DNA from: Lycocorax pyrrhopterus obiensis
Lineage: Eukaryota; Chordata; Aves; Passeriformes; Paradisaeidae
NCBI GenBank assembly: GCA_014706295.1
Contig: JACSVZ010000007.1
Coordinates: 50,172,975 to 50,236,974 of the forward strand
Direction of reading: 5' to 3'
Length of the DNA: 64,000 nt
The position numbers and the translations under genes are program-made. The first letter of the stretch is position 1, and each line of letters opens with the position of its first letter. This document shows positions 13,501 to 26,586 of this stretch, one piece after another. Under the pieces are notes generated by a model that saw only the letters and a program-made list of their open reading frames with translations, was not told where the DNA came from and made no database searches.

Positions 13501-16439
13501 GTTAGCATATCTAATGCTTAGGGACACAAGAGCAAATGCTTCCCCTACAGGATCAGCAGCCAAAGCTCCCTCAAATGGAAGGTAGTTTTCCATGAACATG
13601 TAAGCCTAGAATACTCAGATTGCAGCAAAATGCAGAATTGTGACTATGGAAAAGAAAAGAATATGCAAACTAAGTGCTATGGCATTTTGAGGCAAAGCCC
13701 TGAGCTATCGATGATTTATTCTGTGCCAAGGATGTGGTATTTGCTGTATCTGGCATGTGCAGTTCCCCAGAAAATATGAAACATGGCTCTTTTCTCCATT
13801 TTTCATATTTCCAGTGTATCACACAGATACACTTTGACTCCAGCCTTTCTAACAACAGGAATAGTGGAAAGAGGGGTTAATTTTTTTTTTTTTTCCCGAA
13901 ATATGATGTTTGCACTGATTGGAAAGGGCTAGATCAAGCTCTGCTAAGGGGAAAAATGACCCAAAGTATGGCAGGGTTAATAACTAGAAAGCTTCAAAGT
14001 CAAGAACACCGTGTTCTGCAAGATTTGGTGGTGCTGCAGGTGGGTGGTATGTGTGGAAAGTATGAAAGGTGACAGCTGGACAGTAAATTCATGCAGCTGA
14101 GGAGTTTCTTTGTTTTATGCTTGAATAGCATTTGGCTCAGTGGCATTTTGGTCTGTGACTGGACTCATCGGACAAATAAATGGACTGTTTTCTTTTTGGC
14201 CCTGAAGGGAACAGGCATGTGTTTGTGCTGCATATATTATCTGAGCAGATTCAGACCCAGCACCACACTGTCACATCCAGGACAACTTCAGGTCAGAGCA
14301 GGGTTTCAACCAGCTCCTTCCAAGTTGTTTTTGGTGACTTTGTGATCTAGCTGTGTTTTGATGCCCAGGGACACAGGAGCCAGCTGGCAAAGGTCCTCAT
14401 CCACAGCCTCTCAAGATCTATTTTCATGGGCTTCAGTGAGATTTGAATTAAGGTTTTTAGGCTGAAGTTCCCATCGCTTGGTGCCAGTAATTGAGTCACT
14501 TACTCCAAAGCGTTCAGCACTTATGATTCTTGTAAGAGCCTTCATAGTCATGTTTTCCAGAGAGCCCAAAGACCTGTTATGTTTAAGCTATAGAAAGACC
14601 AGTCACCAATGTGCTGTTTGCATCTAGGGGATGCAGTATTCTTAATTGTTCATCCTCCACATATGCTCCAGAAAATATTGATAATGATAAAATTATCTGT
14701 GGTACTGATAAATACTGCTTTCACATACATAGCCTCAATAGATCTGATACATTTCTCAGGAGAGCAGAAACAATTACAGTAGTTACATATACTGAATTTT
14801 CTTTCCTCCTTCCTACCTGTTTGCTGTTAATAAACAGAAGGCTACCCATTTCCTTTGCACGCTGGCATGCTAGAAATTAATGGAGTAAATGCACATGCTG
14901 TTTTACTTTGCCAGAGACTGGCTTATACAACAGATTTTTACTCCGTAAGACAGATTTTGCTGTATTTGTGCTTTTTTCATCTCCCCCTGAGGAGTATTAA
15001 CTCAAAGCAATCACAAGACACCCAACCTTGCCTGCTGCTTCTTGAACTGCTGTATCCTCTTCTTTGCTTCTTGCTACTCTATTTGAAGCTTTTTTTATTC
15101 TTTTTTTCCTGATGAGGAAACAGCAGCAACCGAAAAACGTAATGGGTGTCTCCTTTCCTAAAATAATAACTCTTTGATGTGAGAAAACAAACCCGTAGAA
15201 CATTTCTGTTCACACAGGGTTTACTTTTAACAACTGTGTTCTTTCTACCCAAATGAAGATTGGTAGAGTGCTCTGTGAAGTACAGTATTGGAAAAGGAAG
15301 ACGTGTACACGCTTGGAAAATGCTGAGCTGCTTGTGAAGCTATAGACACTGCATGTTTATGGCTTGGTTTTCTAAGCAATCTCCAGAGCTTGAACGGATT
15401 ACAGTGATATTTTAACAAGGCTGCTGGCATCCATCACCAGCTTTCACTTACTGAGAAAGCTAAAAGATGGAAGAATGTAATTATTTCCACATAAGCTAAG
15501 TGCTAGTGGCTGATTGTTACGAGAACTTTGATGCTTTAAACTTCTTTATCTTCTGAAGGCAAACAGGTAAGTCTCACAGGCTTCTCTTCCAGTGCTCATT
15601 TTGGTGAGGGAGCAGGGGCTTGCAGGGGACCGGTGTCGAAGGGAAACATGTTCAATACGAAGGCAAACTGTTTGTCTCTAGATTTTAAACATGCAGTATT
15701 GTACATTGTCATTTTCTGTCTGTCAGGTTACAAATCCATTACCTATACAATTGCTATTATTTCTTTCCATAGCCAAGATATGAATCTCACTCCAAATTAA
15801 TTCCTAACTTATACATTTGATACTATTGAAAGAGAATGTGTATTTCAATCATCTGTGCATACTGAAATGTCCATTTCTAAATCTCTTTCAGTCGTCCTAT
15901 AATTACTTCTAGATTGATTACTCTGGTAAAAATAATGTTATTTCATATGAAAAATGAAATAATATGTATAGGATTGTGCTTTCTAAAGATGATTTTTGTT
16001 GAACAGTTTTTCCCTGAAAACAGGATTTCCTGAACTGAGATCTTTGGGCAGCTTACTTTTCAGATGAGGTCTGCATTGTTGTAGAAATACTGTGGTAAAC
16101 AAGGGGTTTCCTAGCTTGCGAGTGGGAATCTAACAGCATCAAAAATAGATATTTCTTTCCCTTTCACCCTTGAAAGAACACTTATTCTCTTTGAGTAATG
16201 GCACTGCTGTGCCTCTAGAGGTGAGGCTTCCTATTTGAAGATTTTTAACATAAAAGCCCTTATTATCATTTAGAAAAAAAAAGAAAAACCTTTGACCATA
16301 AATAGTTCTTGTCTTAATTAAGTTTTTTTGTGTCCTCTGAGAACATTTTCTACCTTATATATTATTAGTATTGAAGGGCAAAAATTTTACACGATTCTCT
16401 AAGATTTTTGTTTGCAAGAATGACTGTGAGAGAAGGAAG
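10551..16439. other. Non-coding DNA, no gene seen
   Basis: Mostly AT-rich. The minus-strand open frame at 12807-13241 (144 codons) shows no domain or familiar motif and is treated as chance. A perfect donor-like aaacag|gtaagt lies at 15566/15567, but no exon could be built around it. Confidence 0.6.
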
Positions 16440-16830
16440 TATTTTGAGTTAAAAATAAATATTAATACTTCCTGTTTGCTTGTTTTAAAATATGGTTGTT
16501 TACAGAAAGAATTAATTTAAGCTCCATTTCCAATCTGGCTATGATAATTGAAACAAATCCTGCTGGCAGACACAATTATAAATAAACTTCTAAGAATAAT
16601 TAGAAGTGTAATTAACAGAAGACTGAGTTATTATCACTTTCTCCTCCGTATAATAATTCTGCATAAAAACATGAGAAATGGCTCTCATTAAAATCTCACA
16701 GCAGAGAAATCCACAGAAGGGAGTGAGACATTAAAACAAAGTGTTCAAGATGTGCAAATACTGTGATTAATTAATTAAACAGACACCAGCTCCAAGGAAA
16801 AGCCTGAAAGCAATTGGGATATTTAAGAAA
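16440..16830. promoter_or_regulatory. Candidate non-coding enhancer rich in homeodomain motifs
   Basis: Seen: four TAATTA cores (16597-16602, 16609-16614 and two overlapping in ttaattaattaa at 16767-16778), a POU-like TGCAAAT at 16753-16759 and further ATTA words, without simple-repeat structure or recognised transposons. Known: conserved enhancers around neural developmental genes often look like this. Inference only; AT-rich DNA produces such words by chance and no alignment was possible. Confidence 0.25.
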
Positions 16831-19800
16831 TAGATATATCATAAAGAGTTAATGTTCAGACTGGTTTTGATTTGTCTTGTTTTGCTGGTTTTTCTTTTTA
16901 AGAGGCAATAGATCAGAGTACCTTGTGGATCTATATTTGTTTATTTTGCTGGTATCATTTAGCTCTGTGGAATCCTTCTGAATACCAGGACCTTATTCAT
17001 CAGTAAAGTTTTCAAAATACCAATCAATGGAGTGACTATTTAGCAAGGACTTAAAAGAGCCTGGCAGGGATTGCTGATGGAGATTTCTCCCCCTCTAGCT
17101 AAGGGACATTCTCTGTTAAACTTGAGAGACTTTCCGAGCTGTTCCCAGTGACTTTCACCAGAAAGATGCTTACGAAGACACCTCTGCTAGTGGCAAAAAG
17201 AAAACCAAACCGGCTGCTGAGGCTCTTGTGGAGCAAAGAATGACCAGGCATTTGAGTGGTTTTACCAGTCAGAATACTGGTATTCTGGAGATCAGCTGTA
17301 TTCAGAATAGAAATGCCAGCAGTTACTTAAATCTGGCTTCTGTCAAATTCCTCAAGGTGCATTTATTCAAATACTGTGCATTATCATGATAACACCCATA
17401 CTGTATATTTTGGAGTGTTGAATAATGTTTAGGACTACTTCGGCTGCTATGCAATATTAATTCCAGCAACATCCTGTGTAGTAATTAAGTGGTTTAGGTG
17501 TGAATCATACAAATATTCAGGTTATGTTATTTTACTTAATGCTTGGAAGTTAACCCAGGAAAGGAAACGTCCACCTCTTTTACTAAAGGGGAAAAAAAAT
17601 AAACCCAAACAAACAATAAAAGAGAGAAGAAAGGGGGAAAAAGAAGGAACAAAAAAAAGAGGGAGAGAGAAAGAAATTTTTGTTCTATGGTATTAAATAG
17701 TAATGTCATGTAATACATACCCAAGAGCTTAACAGAACTGTAGTAGGACTAATTTAGCCCATGTCTGTCTAATCCTTCATTAGCATACTATTATTTTTTT
17801 GCCCAGTGGGTATATTGCCTGTTGAGAAATAACGTGAATATTTATTCAGCAGTAATAACTATTGCTGCTTGGGAGCTTTTTTTGCCACATGTGAACATGC
17901 TTATCTAGAAAAGAATTTCAGGCAGATGATCACCCTTGGGATTCAATGAATTCATGCGTTGCATGTCCTATCTTACTACACTGCTGTACAGCAAGATTAC
18001 TGTTTTTCTAATGAGATCCCACTTTGAACACAGACACTGCAAACACATCATCGCCTCTCAGAAAATAGTACTTGTCTTCTGGAGTAGTTCAATGTAAGCA
18101 CAGAACTAGTCCGTTTCAGCAGCATTAGAGGAGCAAGTCTGCCTGTGTTTGGTGCAACAGGCTAAGCAGTTTCTGTCTGAGACTGGAGGAGTCTCCTAAG
18201 AACACAGCTCAGTCATCTTCCCATAAAAATCAGGGAGCGTTTTTCTATCTGTTTCAGAGGATTAGGATAAATCTCTATTTTGACATCTAACTTGTGTTTT
18301 CAATACCAATGGTTTCCCCCCAAAAATACAACTGCCACTGTATATTGCATATACAAAATGGAAGTCTAGGTCAAGATATCAATTTTTAAATGGGTTGAAA
18401 TCATTCATTTGTATTTCGTTTGTATCCTAAGAAGTTTATTTCAAAACAGGTTTTCTTTTTCTAAAGAAAAAAAGATGCTTAGTGTATATATTTTCTGCAG
18501 TGAAAATGGCTGTGCTACTAGCCAGGTAGTCACATTTTTGTGCATACATTTTTGATACAGCTGTATTGAAATGCTATTTTTAGTGCTAGGGTGATGTAAG
18601 GAAACAGTGCTATATTGCTGGTACATAATAAATTCAAACTGAAGCTAACTCTTCAATGAACAAAAAATTGGTACTGCAATCAATTGTACTGGCTACGCTG
18701 ATGTAAATTAAGGGTAACTTCATTGAAATCAGTGAATGTAAGAGGTTTCCTTTTCCATAAATGAAATACAAGTCAGATCCAATAATATTTGTTTCAGACC
18801 AACTTGTGAAAGTATGAACAAACTCAACAATTATCAAACACAAGCTGTAACCTTTTATCATTCTTTAGTCAGTTGGCAGTTAAGTTGTAGTAAAGCAGCA
18901 TTTATTTAGAAAGAAAGAGAATAACAAATCTTAAATGTTTTTCATTTTACTGACTTTACTTACCATTTACTTACCATGTACTATTTTCTTAGTGTTGCAA
19001 GTTTTTGACAACTACGGTATCCTCATCTGATTTGCGTTGATGGAAACCAGAAAAAAAAGAGACCAGCTGCCATATAGGATATGGAAAATAATTATTACAA
19101 TAATATTATATTTAAAATATGTTAAAAATAGAGGTTAGGGATGCTAAATATTCTGCAGATAGATGAAACTGTGTGGACATCCTCTGTCATGATTTGGATA
19201 TTTTTTTTGAATGAAGGTCTATTTCTTATGGTTAGATTTTTCAATTAATTGCTGATGATCTGGAAATGCACTCACTGAGGCTTAGATTCTCCTGCATGTA
19301 TTATGGCATTTAAACTAAAAAGGCAAGAAATCAATTCTGTTGTTTGTGCTGTAATTGCCTGAATAGCAAATGTGACACAGGATATTGAAAGGTCAAAACG
19401 AGGAACATACCCATAACACTTACTTGCAAATAATTTTCACAAGTTTTTAATCAAAATTTGGTTAATAATTTAATTACACCTTTTATTTCATATGTTAAAT
19501 AATTTTCATGATCTGGGCACACCTTTGTATTTCTAATTAAATTACTGTATCCTTTACATACAATACCGCATTTGAAAATCTAATTCACTTCTCAAATCAC
19601 AGGTACTGGAAGAGGTGCGACTTGCAAGGAACAAAGGGATGGTCTTTATATTATTAAGCTGTGGCTGTGATGAAGGCTAATGTTTTGGGAAGCAAGGTGT
19701 TTCATCTGCTTTCCGTGTCTGGACCGTGCTGTGGCAGGCAGCTGGGGCAGCTGGGGAGGAGGTTTCCCGTGTCACTTGACGGCCTCTGCACTGTGCTGTG

Positions 19801-22427
19801 GGAAGGCACCTGCTGCTGACAGGCACTGCAGAAGCTGTCTGAGCACACAAGGAGCAAGGCTGATGCACCTCTGCTTCCAGCTTTCTGGTCTTCCCTGCTC
19901 CTGACTTGCAGGGAGATTCCCGAGAGATTTTTCTGCTTCAAATTCTTAAATGTCTGACAGTTTGTGCCCCTATCTTCCAAGCTGCCAGGGGCCTTTGCTT
20001 TGCTTCGGGTTAGAGGAGAGCAATTGTCCAGCACAGTAAGGAGCCCATCCACCCTGCCTGCCCTCTGTCCCTGCAGCACAGGCATCCACTCATCCAGAGA
20101 AAGGCGCTGCCCTGGCCTTGGCCACCACTTCGTGCTTTCTGCAGCACCCACTCGCCTTTTTCAAATGCCATCTTTCCACTTGGCCCTTACCTACACTGAA
20201 CTAGAACATATTGACAGAAGTATCTTTTTTCTTCCCGTTTGTCTCCCTGGGAACTTTCTCTCACTATCAGGTCCTGGCAATACAGTCTAAGATCAGAAAT
20301 GTGCTTTTGCCCAACCTGGTGCCATGGCTTATTTTATGTCCCCGTTCTTTTGGTGCCCAAGGTCCTGCAGTAAGGGGCACCATGGAGGGTGCTGCCAGGT
20401 TTTGGTGGGACATCAGCTGTACCATTCCCTCAGGGAATGAGGTCTGACTGGGTCCTAGCTTGCTCTGGTCCTTCGGCTCACAGGACATCTATTTTCTCAA
20501 AGAGGATAATGCTACTATTGAAAGGATATAAAAGTGGGAAGAGAAAAGATACATAGAAAATGGAATAGGAACAGAACATATGCATTGGTCAGCCTTTTCA
20601 ATGAATAATAAAAGGCATTTATATGAGATTAAATTCAAGTCTTGTGTAAGTGAAAGAGAGATACTGTACTTGCTTTCTGTAAGAGACTGAATTTTATCTA
20701 AGCAGCTTTGCATTTTCTAAAAAAAAGGTAAAAAGTTGCACAAATGTCGACATCTCCAAACCTACTTCTCCTAATTTTTTTTTTAATAATCTGATCGCTC
20801 CTTCTTACAAGCTAGTTTGCTTTCATTTTGAAATCACCTGTTGTTGACTTGCTTTCTTTCTATGGTGGTTTTGTTTTACTGTTTTGCCCTTCAACTGCCC
20901 TTCCCTAAAACTTCTAATGATATTTTCTCCACTACAGAGAACTTCAACACTGTTTGGTATTCTGCCTTGTAAAAATAAAGTACAAAACAAAGCACATTAA
21001 AATATTAATAGTTTGTTGTCACACTTTTTAAAGATTGTACTGGTGGGGATAAAAATAGGCACCAGCATGAATGTAAAGGAGTAATAATGGAAAGATAAAA
21101 CGACTACAACTTATCATGCTGAAAGAAATCTTTCTTTACTATGTGCTTGGCGAAATGCATTCATATTGACTTAATAATTCCTTTGCAACAATTTGTAAAA
21201 TCTCTCCACCTCTCTTCCTTCCCTTGGTCTAAATGGTCCCATATTTCTTTGGATGTTGTACTTGGGAGATTAGGAATTCCCAGTATATGCTCATATCAAT
21301 AAACATGTTGGATGAACTGAATATGTTCTGTAATCTGCTTCATACAGCAGCTCTGCTAACAGGATCTAATGGTTCTTCCTGAGCTTTGAATATATATGAA
21401 GCATCTGGCTTTGCTAAGAAAATGAGGCTAAACTCTAGATCTTTCTTTATAAAGCATGAAAGCAGAGTGTGGTGCAGCTAAGCTACTGTCAGAAATGTTA
21501 CACTCTTCCTTAGGATAACTGTTCTCCTTTCCACAAAGACCTGGTATTTGCCACTTAGGTAGGTCTTACTAGATAGAGGTTGGAGTTTTTCAAGGGGAGA
21601 ATTAGATAATTCTGCTGTGTGACTGCAAGCTAAGGCAGTTCTCATGGCCTTGCCCTTTAACTTATCCTATCACTATAACAGAATAAAGAGCTGATCTAGC
21701 TCAGATCTTTGACAGTAATCATGCGTGAGCAGTTTTGCCAAGATCTAGTGTTGCACTTACTGCCAGGTCACGGGGAGAGAAATCTTGAGGTCTTTTCGCT
21801 TTTTGCATCTTACCTGTGCAACAGAAAGACAGCTTAGTCAGTGCTGAACAAATGCCATGGTCTGACTAAGGATTTATACACCACAAGAGAAATGTCCTGT
21901 TTCAGACACCGTGGTGTTTTGGGGGGTTCTTTCAGACTCGAGAGCCACAGAACTCAGTGGAAGCCCTGCTACAAATTGCAGGGGTCAGGCCCTGTTCAGG
22001 GTCCATCCCCTTGGCATCAATCCTCTGTGTTGCTCCTACTGGGCCATCAGTTGAGGCATTCTAGGAGAAACCCATTTGAGCCAGCTCCAGTTACTCAGTT
22101 ATCCCATCTCTTTTGTGAACCAAAACTAAATGGCCTCTTTGCTGCTTCACTCTTCCCTGGAACTTAAATGTATCAGTTAAAGCAATTATAAGGTTTTGTC
22201 AGAGAGATCCATTTTACAGTCTCAAAAACAAAGTGTCAAAGATACCTAGGAAAGTCCTCTGCATGGTGGTACTGGTTTAGAGTGCACCCTTTCAGCCAGA
22301 CAAGTGTCTCCTCTGTCTGAAGTTCAACATGACAAAGAGCTCAGGAATGAGCAATAGTTACTGTTATTTCAGGGACTGAGCTTAAGTGGCCACATGTTCA
22401 ACTAGAAACTCACATAGGATCGGAGCA
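16831..22427. other. Non-coding DNA with one GC-richer patch
   Basis: No gene recognised. 19660-20470 is noticeably richer in G and C and carries overlapping open frames on both strands (the longest is 149 codons on the minus strand, 19702-20151). Their translations are low in recognisable features and rich in Ser, Pro, Gly and Cys, as GC-rich non-coding DNA gives. Confidence 0.6.
17618..17676 (+). repeat. Purine-rich strand-asymmetric tract
   Basis: Fifty-nine bases that are all A or G except one C at 17650 (agagagaagaaaggggg, then agagggagagagaaag). Such mirror-like homopurine DNA can form triplex structures. The minus-strand open frame across it is a composition artefact. Confidence 0.85.
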
Positions 22428-22681
22428 AATGACATGAAGCTGTGTCAGATGAGGGTTTTAGATTGGATATTAGGAAGGAGTTCTTAACCCAGAGGGTGGC
22501 TGGGCACTGGAACAGGCTCCCCAGAAAAGTGGTCACAGCATCAGCCTGACAGAATTCAAGAAACATTTGGACAAGGTTCTCAGGCACATGGTGGGATTCT
22601 TGGGGATGTCCTGTGCAAGGCCAGGAGCCGGACTTGCCTGTGGGTCCCTTCCTATTCAGGATATTCTATGTTTCTGTGATA
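22428..22681 (+). mobile_element. CR1 LINE 3' end, forward orientation
   Basis: The diagnostic CR1 3' region is readable: ttggatattaggaaggag, the words for gcactggaacaggctcccc, then gggtcccttcctattcag, and a terminal ttctatgtttctgtgat that is the octamer-type CR1 tail. Only the last ~250 bp is present. The wording matches a different CR1 subfamily from the copies at 40.3 kb and 60 kb. Confidence 0.9.
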
Positions 22682-22749
22682 ACTGTGCGACTTTCTTGTC
22701 CTTTTAACATCTTGCAGATGAACTTTGCTTTTCAGAAGGCGGCTGCACC

Positions 22750-23260
22750 ACCCTGACTCACCTACCTGTTGACATAGCTGGTTGGGTTTCCCATGGCTAC
22801 CAGCCCCGCTGGCCCAGGCACCCCAAGCAGGGTGGCAGAGGGGTGTTGCTGTCAGTGTGAAGTGGGGCTGCTCTCCCAAGTCCTGCCAGTGCAGTGCAGG
22901 CTGGGGGAGCACCCCCCCCTTCTCCCTGCTGCACTACGGGGGGCTTCTTCCTTTTTCTTGCAAAGCTTCCCTGCAGGGCAGCTGAGGACATCCGGGTAGG
23001 GTGACTGATCCCGGGAGGAGGAGAGAGGCGGGGAGACCATCCCCTCTCTCTGCTGCTGCTGCTGCTGAAGCTGTGCTGGAACCGGAGCCTTCGATGTGGC
23101 TCCCCAGAGTTAGTTGCTCAGCAACCAGAATCAATTAATATGCTTTGCAGAAAGTGCAGGGGAAGCCCGAGCTGCTGTCAGCTAGCAGGCAGGAGGCTGA
23201 GGGTGACTCAGGATCCCACTCCCGCCTGACACCCATTTGGTCCCACCCCATCTTCTCCAA
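22750..23260. promoter_or_regulatory. GC-richer block with RFX palindrome; possible distal promoter
   Basis: Seen: G+C rises clearly over this stretch, with scattered CpGs (catccgggt, tcccggga, ggcgggg, aaccgg, ttcgatg), a (CTG)6 run and, at 23113-23125, a perfect 6+1+6 inverted repeat GTTGCT C AGCAAC, the X-box form bound by RFX factors. An AT-rich homeodomain-like tcaattaata follows at once. Inference: this could be a promoter or enhancer, conceivably for an upstream exon of TUNAR 29 kb away. Against it: the CpG density is modest, there is no TATA, and no strong splice donor follows within 200 bp. Confidence 0.3.
23050..23067 (+). repeat. (CTG)6 trinucleotide run
   Basis: Six perfect CTG units inside the GC-richer block near 23.0 kb. 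A shorter CTG/TGC run is at 11625-11638. Confidence 0.9.
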
Positions 23261-25990
23261 AATCTCCGTTAAGCCACCATTCTTTCCCCCTTTCTCCTTC
23301 CCTACGGTACTTAATGCATGTGTCCCCAAATTCTTCAGGCAAAGTGCCTCGTTGCTCAAGAAGCCTCCTGCTTCAAGGGTTTTGCTTTTAGATCTGATTT
23401 GTATTTTTGGGTTATTTGTCAGACCTTCTCCAACACTTTTCTAGACATTCTAATATCCCTGTTCTTTGGGAAGGGAAAGGGATAGCTGGTGTTTTTGTCA
23501 GATAGTTTTAAAGATGCCTCAGGATGAAAAGGGTTGTTTAGTAGTACACAGTTAAGCAGCAGCAATGAAAATGCATCATGTGTAAATTGGGAAAGTTTTT
23601 GCCTCTTCCTTTGTTACAAATGATCAGCACTGCATATATGAGACCAAAGAGGTAGTACTGATTGTTGTGAAACACCTAGATAATAGACTAAATGAGGGGG
23701 TGTTGTGGGATTTTTATATCTTCTCCTTTTCAGCATAGTAATTTCAGGGCTTTGGTAAGGTATTACTTTCTTTTTTTCTTTCTTTCTTTGATTTTCTTTG
23801 GAGTCCCTCTGATGACACCGCGAATCTGGGAATGAAGAACTTCTTAGAGCTGATTGGAAATGGCATTGCGGAGCTGAAACTTAACTGGAGGAAATATATC
23901 TCCTGAAGAAGAAAATATAATGCACTGTAAGGATCTGTCTTCTGGTGAAAAATTCAAGCCTAGAGAAAACTTGTCCGCTTTGTTAGGAAGAATGGGTTGG
24001 ACAATTTTCTTCAATTCCAAAGGATATCTGAATGCCATGCTGAGCTTAATCTCTGCAGCATGCTCTGTGCTTCTCATCTCTTCCTGATGCACTGCATGGT
24101 AAGGCCTTTTTCCTTCCTTTTAATAATAACCATCTTTCCGATATGGTGAGAGGTATAAAATAATAGCAATAGTGAAATGAATACTGAAAAAATGTACAAA
24201 GGTAACAAAGAATGTTTGTTTGCATGGTTGTTTTCAAGAGCAAGTGTCCTGATTACTGCAGCAGCTTTGTAAGATAATTTCTGTCTTTCTCCCTCGCTCG
24301 GTGACTCTGTGTGTGTGTGTATGTGTGTTTGTGCACACCTGCGCTGTCATTTGCATTTGGACTGGAACATGTGAAGCTGGAACATCTGCAGAAATATGTA
24401 TTGTACATATTTCCATGCTAAAGAGGATGTTTAGGAATTTGCTTTGACATTTCTCTCTCTTTTTCCCTCCCTCCCTCCATTCCCCTCGTCCTGCCTCCTC
24501 TTTCTCTTGCTCTGTCTGTTTCTCCGGGGTCATGGTTCTATACCTTCCCTGCACCTCAGTCGTGCACTGACCACTAGAAGGCAAAAATGGGAGGTAAAAG
24601 AAATCCTATGTCAACGCAAGAATGGTCCTGAATTATTTTATTTTAGTAAATGAAAGCTACAGAAAGGTTTTGAATGTCTGCAATACTGGCAGGTACAAAA
24701 GATTTTTTTATTTTGTTTCCATGGGAAACAACTATCAAGTGCAGACTTGGATGCTGTGTTTTAGAAACAGTGGGACACAGATTCTCTTGCATGTCAGAAA
24801 GCCGAAAATGCCCACTGTGAATTATTATCCATGTCATAAAATAAACAAATCCAGTATGGGATGTTCTCATATGAAGTAATTTTTGCTATGTATTAGAGGA
24901 GGGTTGAGAATTATTAGAAATATCTTCAGTGGGCATTGCAAGATATTTTTTGTTAACAGCTGTAACGTGGTTTCATCTTCCTGGATGAAAGGTGCTAGGG
25001 GAGTGCAAGGAGATGTTATTAACTACCTGACTTACAAATACTTTGGGTCATTGTCAAGAAATTGCCAAGCAGATCAGGAATTGCACAATGGATGTACTGA
25101 GCTGGAAGAACAGGTTTCTTTTCCAGGAAGACTGGATTATTTGGGTCTCTGTTTCAGAAATTAGGGTAGAACTGAAAGGTTTTTGGCAATGTGAAACATA
25201 TGTATTTTCTTACACATCCTGGTTGATCACTGAGTTTGGAAGAGGAAAAGTTGAGTGGTTCTTGAGTAAACTGTGGTAAGGGCCTGCCTCCACTCTGAGG
25301 GCAATCCCTTGGAAATCTGACTGATTTTGATGGAGCTGGAAAAAGATCAGGAGCAGGTTTGTGTGGCAGCTGTCATGGACTGTGCAGCTGAGTATGGAGA
25401 TGACAGGCTCCCGGCAGCAGGTTTTCAAGGTGGGAAGGATGAATAGAGTCAAAGCACAAAAGCCAGGCCACATCAGGACTCATTAACAAGAACCAGAGCT
25501 TAAATACTATTCACAAGATGCAATTTTGTGGTAGTTCCCAATAAGTTTCCTCCTTGTATGATGAAGAACTCCATAAGGCTGTTTTTAAAGAGAAAATAAT
25601 AATGCAACTTCTTCAAATCACTGCAGCAGGTGAAAGCACAGGTGGAAAAACACATTGTAGTGTGACAATATTTCAGTAGGGTACAGAGGAATTAGCCTTG
25701 ATTTTAGGAGTAAAGGTTCAAAACATATATACCTGTGCATTGAAGCAGAATTTTTGTGTGTTTTACTATCAAAAATGTGTGACTAGTGTAAAAAAGAATA
25801 AGCAAAACCGAGGAAGGACAACACAACCCATAAACGTCATCTTCACTGCCAGAAAGAATGTCTTACTTGTGGAAGCCATCCCCTCAACTCTCTATGTGAA
25901 CAAGGACTGCATCCTAAATTCAAGCTGCCCATTGCAAACCTCTTCTCACATCAGCAGTTCTGTGTCAATCAGTGGGACAACCTGCATGAA
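23261..25990. other. Non-coding DNA between the GC-richer block and the ERV LTR
   Basis: Contains pyrimidine-rich tracts (23769-23800 and 24450-24530), the TG microsatellite and isolated donor-like words (atg|gtaagg at 24099). No exon with both good borders was found. Confidence 0.6.
24306..24333 (+). repeat. Short (TG)n microsatellite
   Basis: About nine TG units with a TA and a TT interruption (ctgtgtgtgtgtgtatgtg). It lies just upstream of a pyrimidine-rich stretch at 24450-24530. Confidence 0.8.
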
Positions 25991-26586
25991 TGTTATTGTT
26001 TAACCCCAGCTGGCAACTAAACACCACAGGGCTGATCACTCACTCCCCCCTGGTGGGATGGGAGAGAGAACCAGAAAAGTAAAAGTGAGAAAACTCGTGG
26101 GTGAGACAAAGACTGTTTAGTGGGTAATGCAAAAGCCACACACACTCCAAGCAAAGCAAAGCAAGGAATTAATTCACCACTTCCCATGAGCAGGCAGGTG
26201 TTCACCCATCTGTGGGAAAGCCAGGCTCCATTCTGTGTAAGGGTTACTAGGGAAGAAAATGCCATAGTTCTGAACGTTTCTTCTCCCCTCTTCCTTTGTC
26301 TCTCCCCTGTTTTATATGCTGTTTTACATGTTTTATATGACACCATATAGTACAGAATATCCCATGGGTCTGTTGGGGTCAGCTGTCCGAACTGTGTCCC
26401 CCCCCAGTTCCTTGTGCATCCTCAGCCCACTTTCTGGTGGGGTGGGATGAGAGGCACCAAAGGCCTTGGTGCTGTGGAAGCTCTGCTCAGCAAGAGCTAA
26501 AACATCTCTATTGTAAATACTGTTTCTAGCACCAAACATAACCTTAAACTAATTACAAGAAAGAAAATTAACTCTATCCCAGCACA
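25991..26586 (-). mobile_element. Endogenous retrovirus LTR, reverse orientation
   Basis: About 596 bp, bounded by TG at 25991 and CA at 26585-26586. Read on the minus strand it starts tgtgctgggatagagttaat and ends ctggggttaaacaataaca. A TATA-like catataaaac (near 26310-26319 in reverse), the word ggatattctgtactatatgg (26343-26362 in reverse) and the terminal gtttagttgccagctgg are typical of a widespread neoavian ERV LTR. The polyadenylation signal seen in that family is decayed. Reading frames inside it are spurious. Confidence 0.8.

Noticed and set aside
15561..15572. A perfect splice donor word (aaacaggtaagt)
   Set aside because: Single donor-like words are common; no matching acceptor, exon body or coding frame could be tied to it. 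Similar words at 5119 and 24099 were set aside for the same reason.
17271..17286. A 16-bp palindrome agaatac-tg-gtattct
   Set aside because: Its spacing does not fit a steroid-receptor element and short palindromes are expected by chance in 64 kb.
19702..20151. The longest open frame in the window (149 codons, minus strand)
   Set aside because: It lies in a GC-richer patch where both strands are open. The translation shows no domain, no membrane segment and no recognisable family, so it looks like a composition effect.
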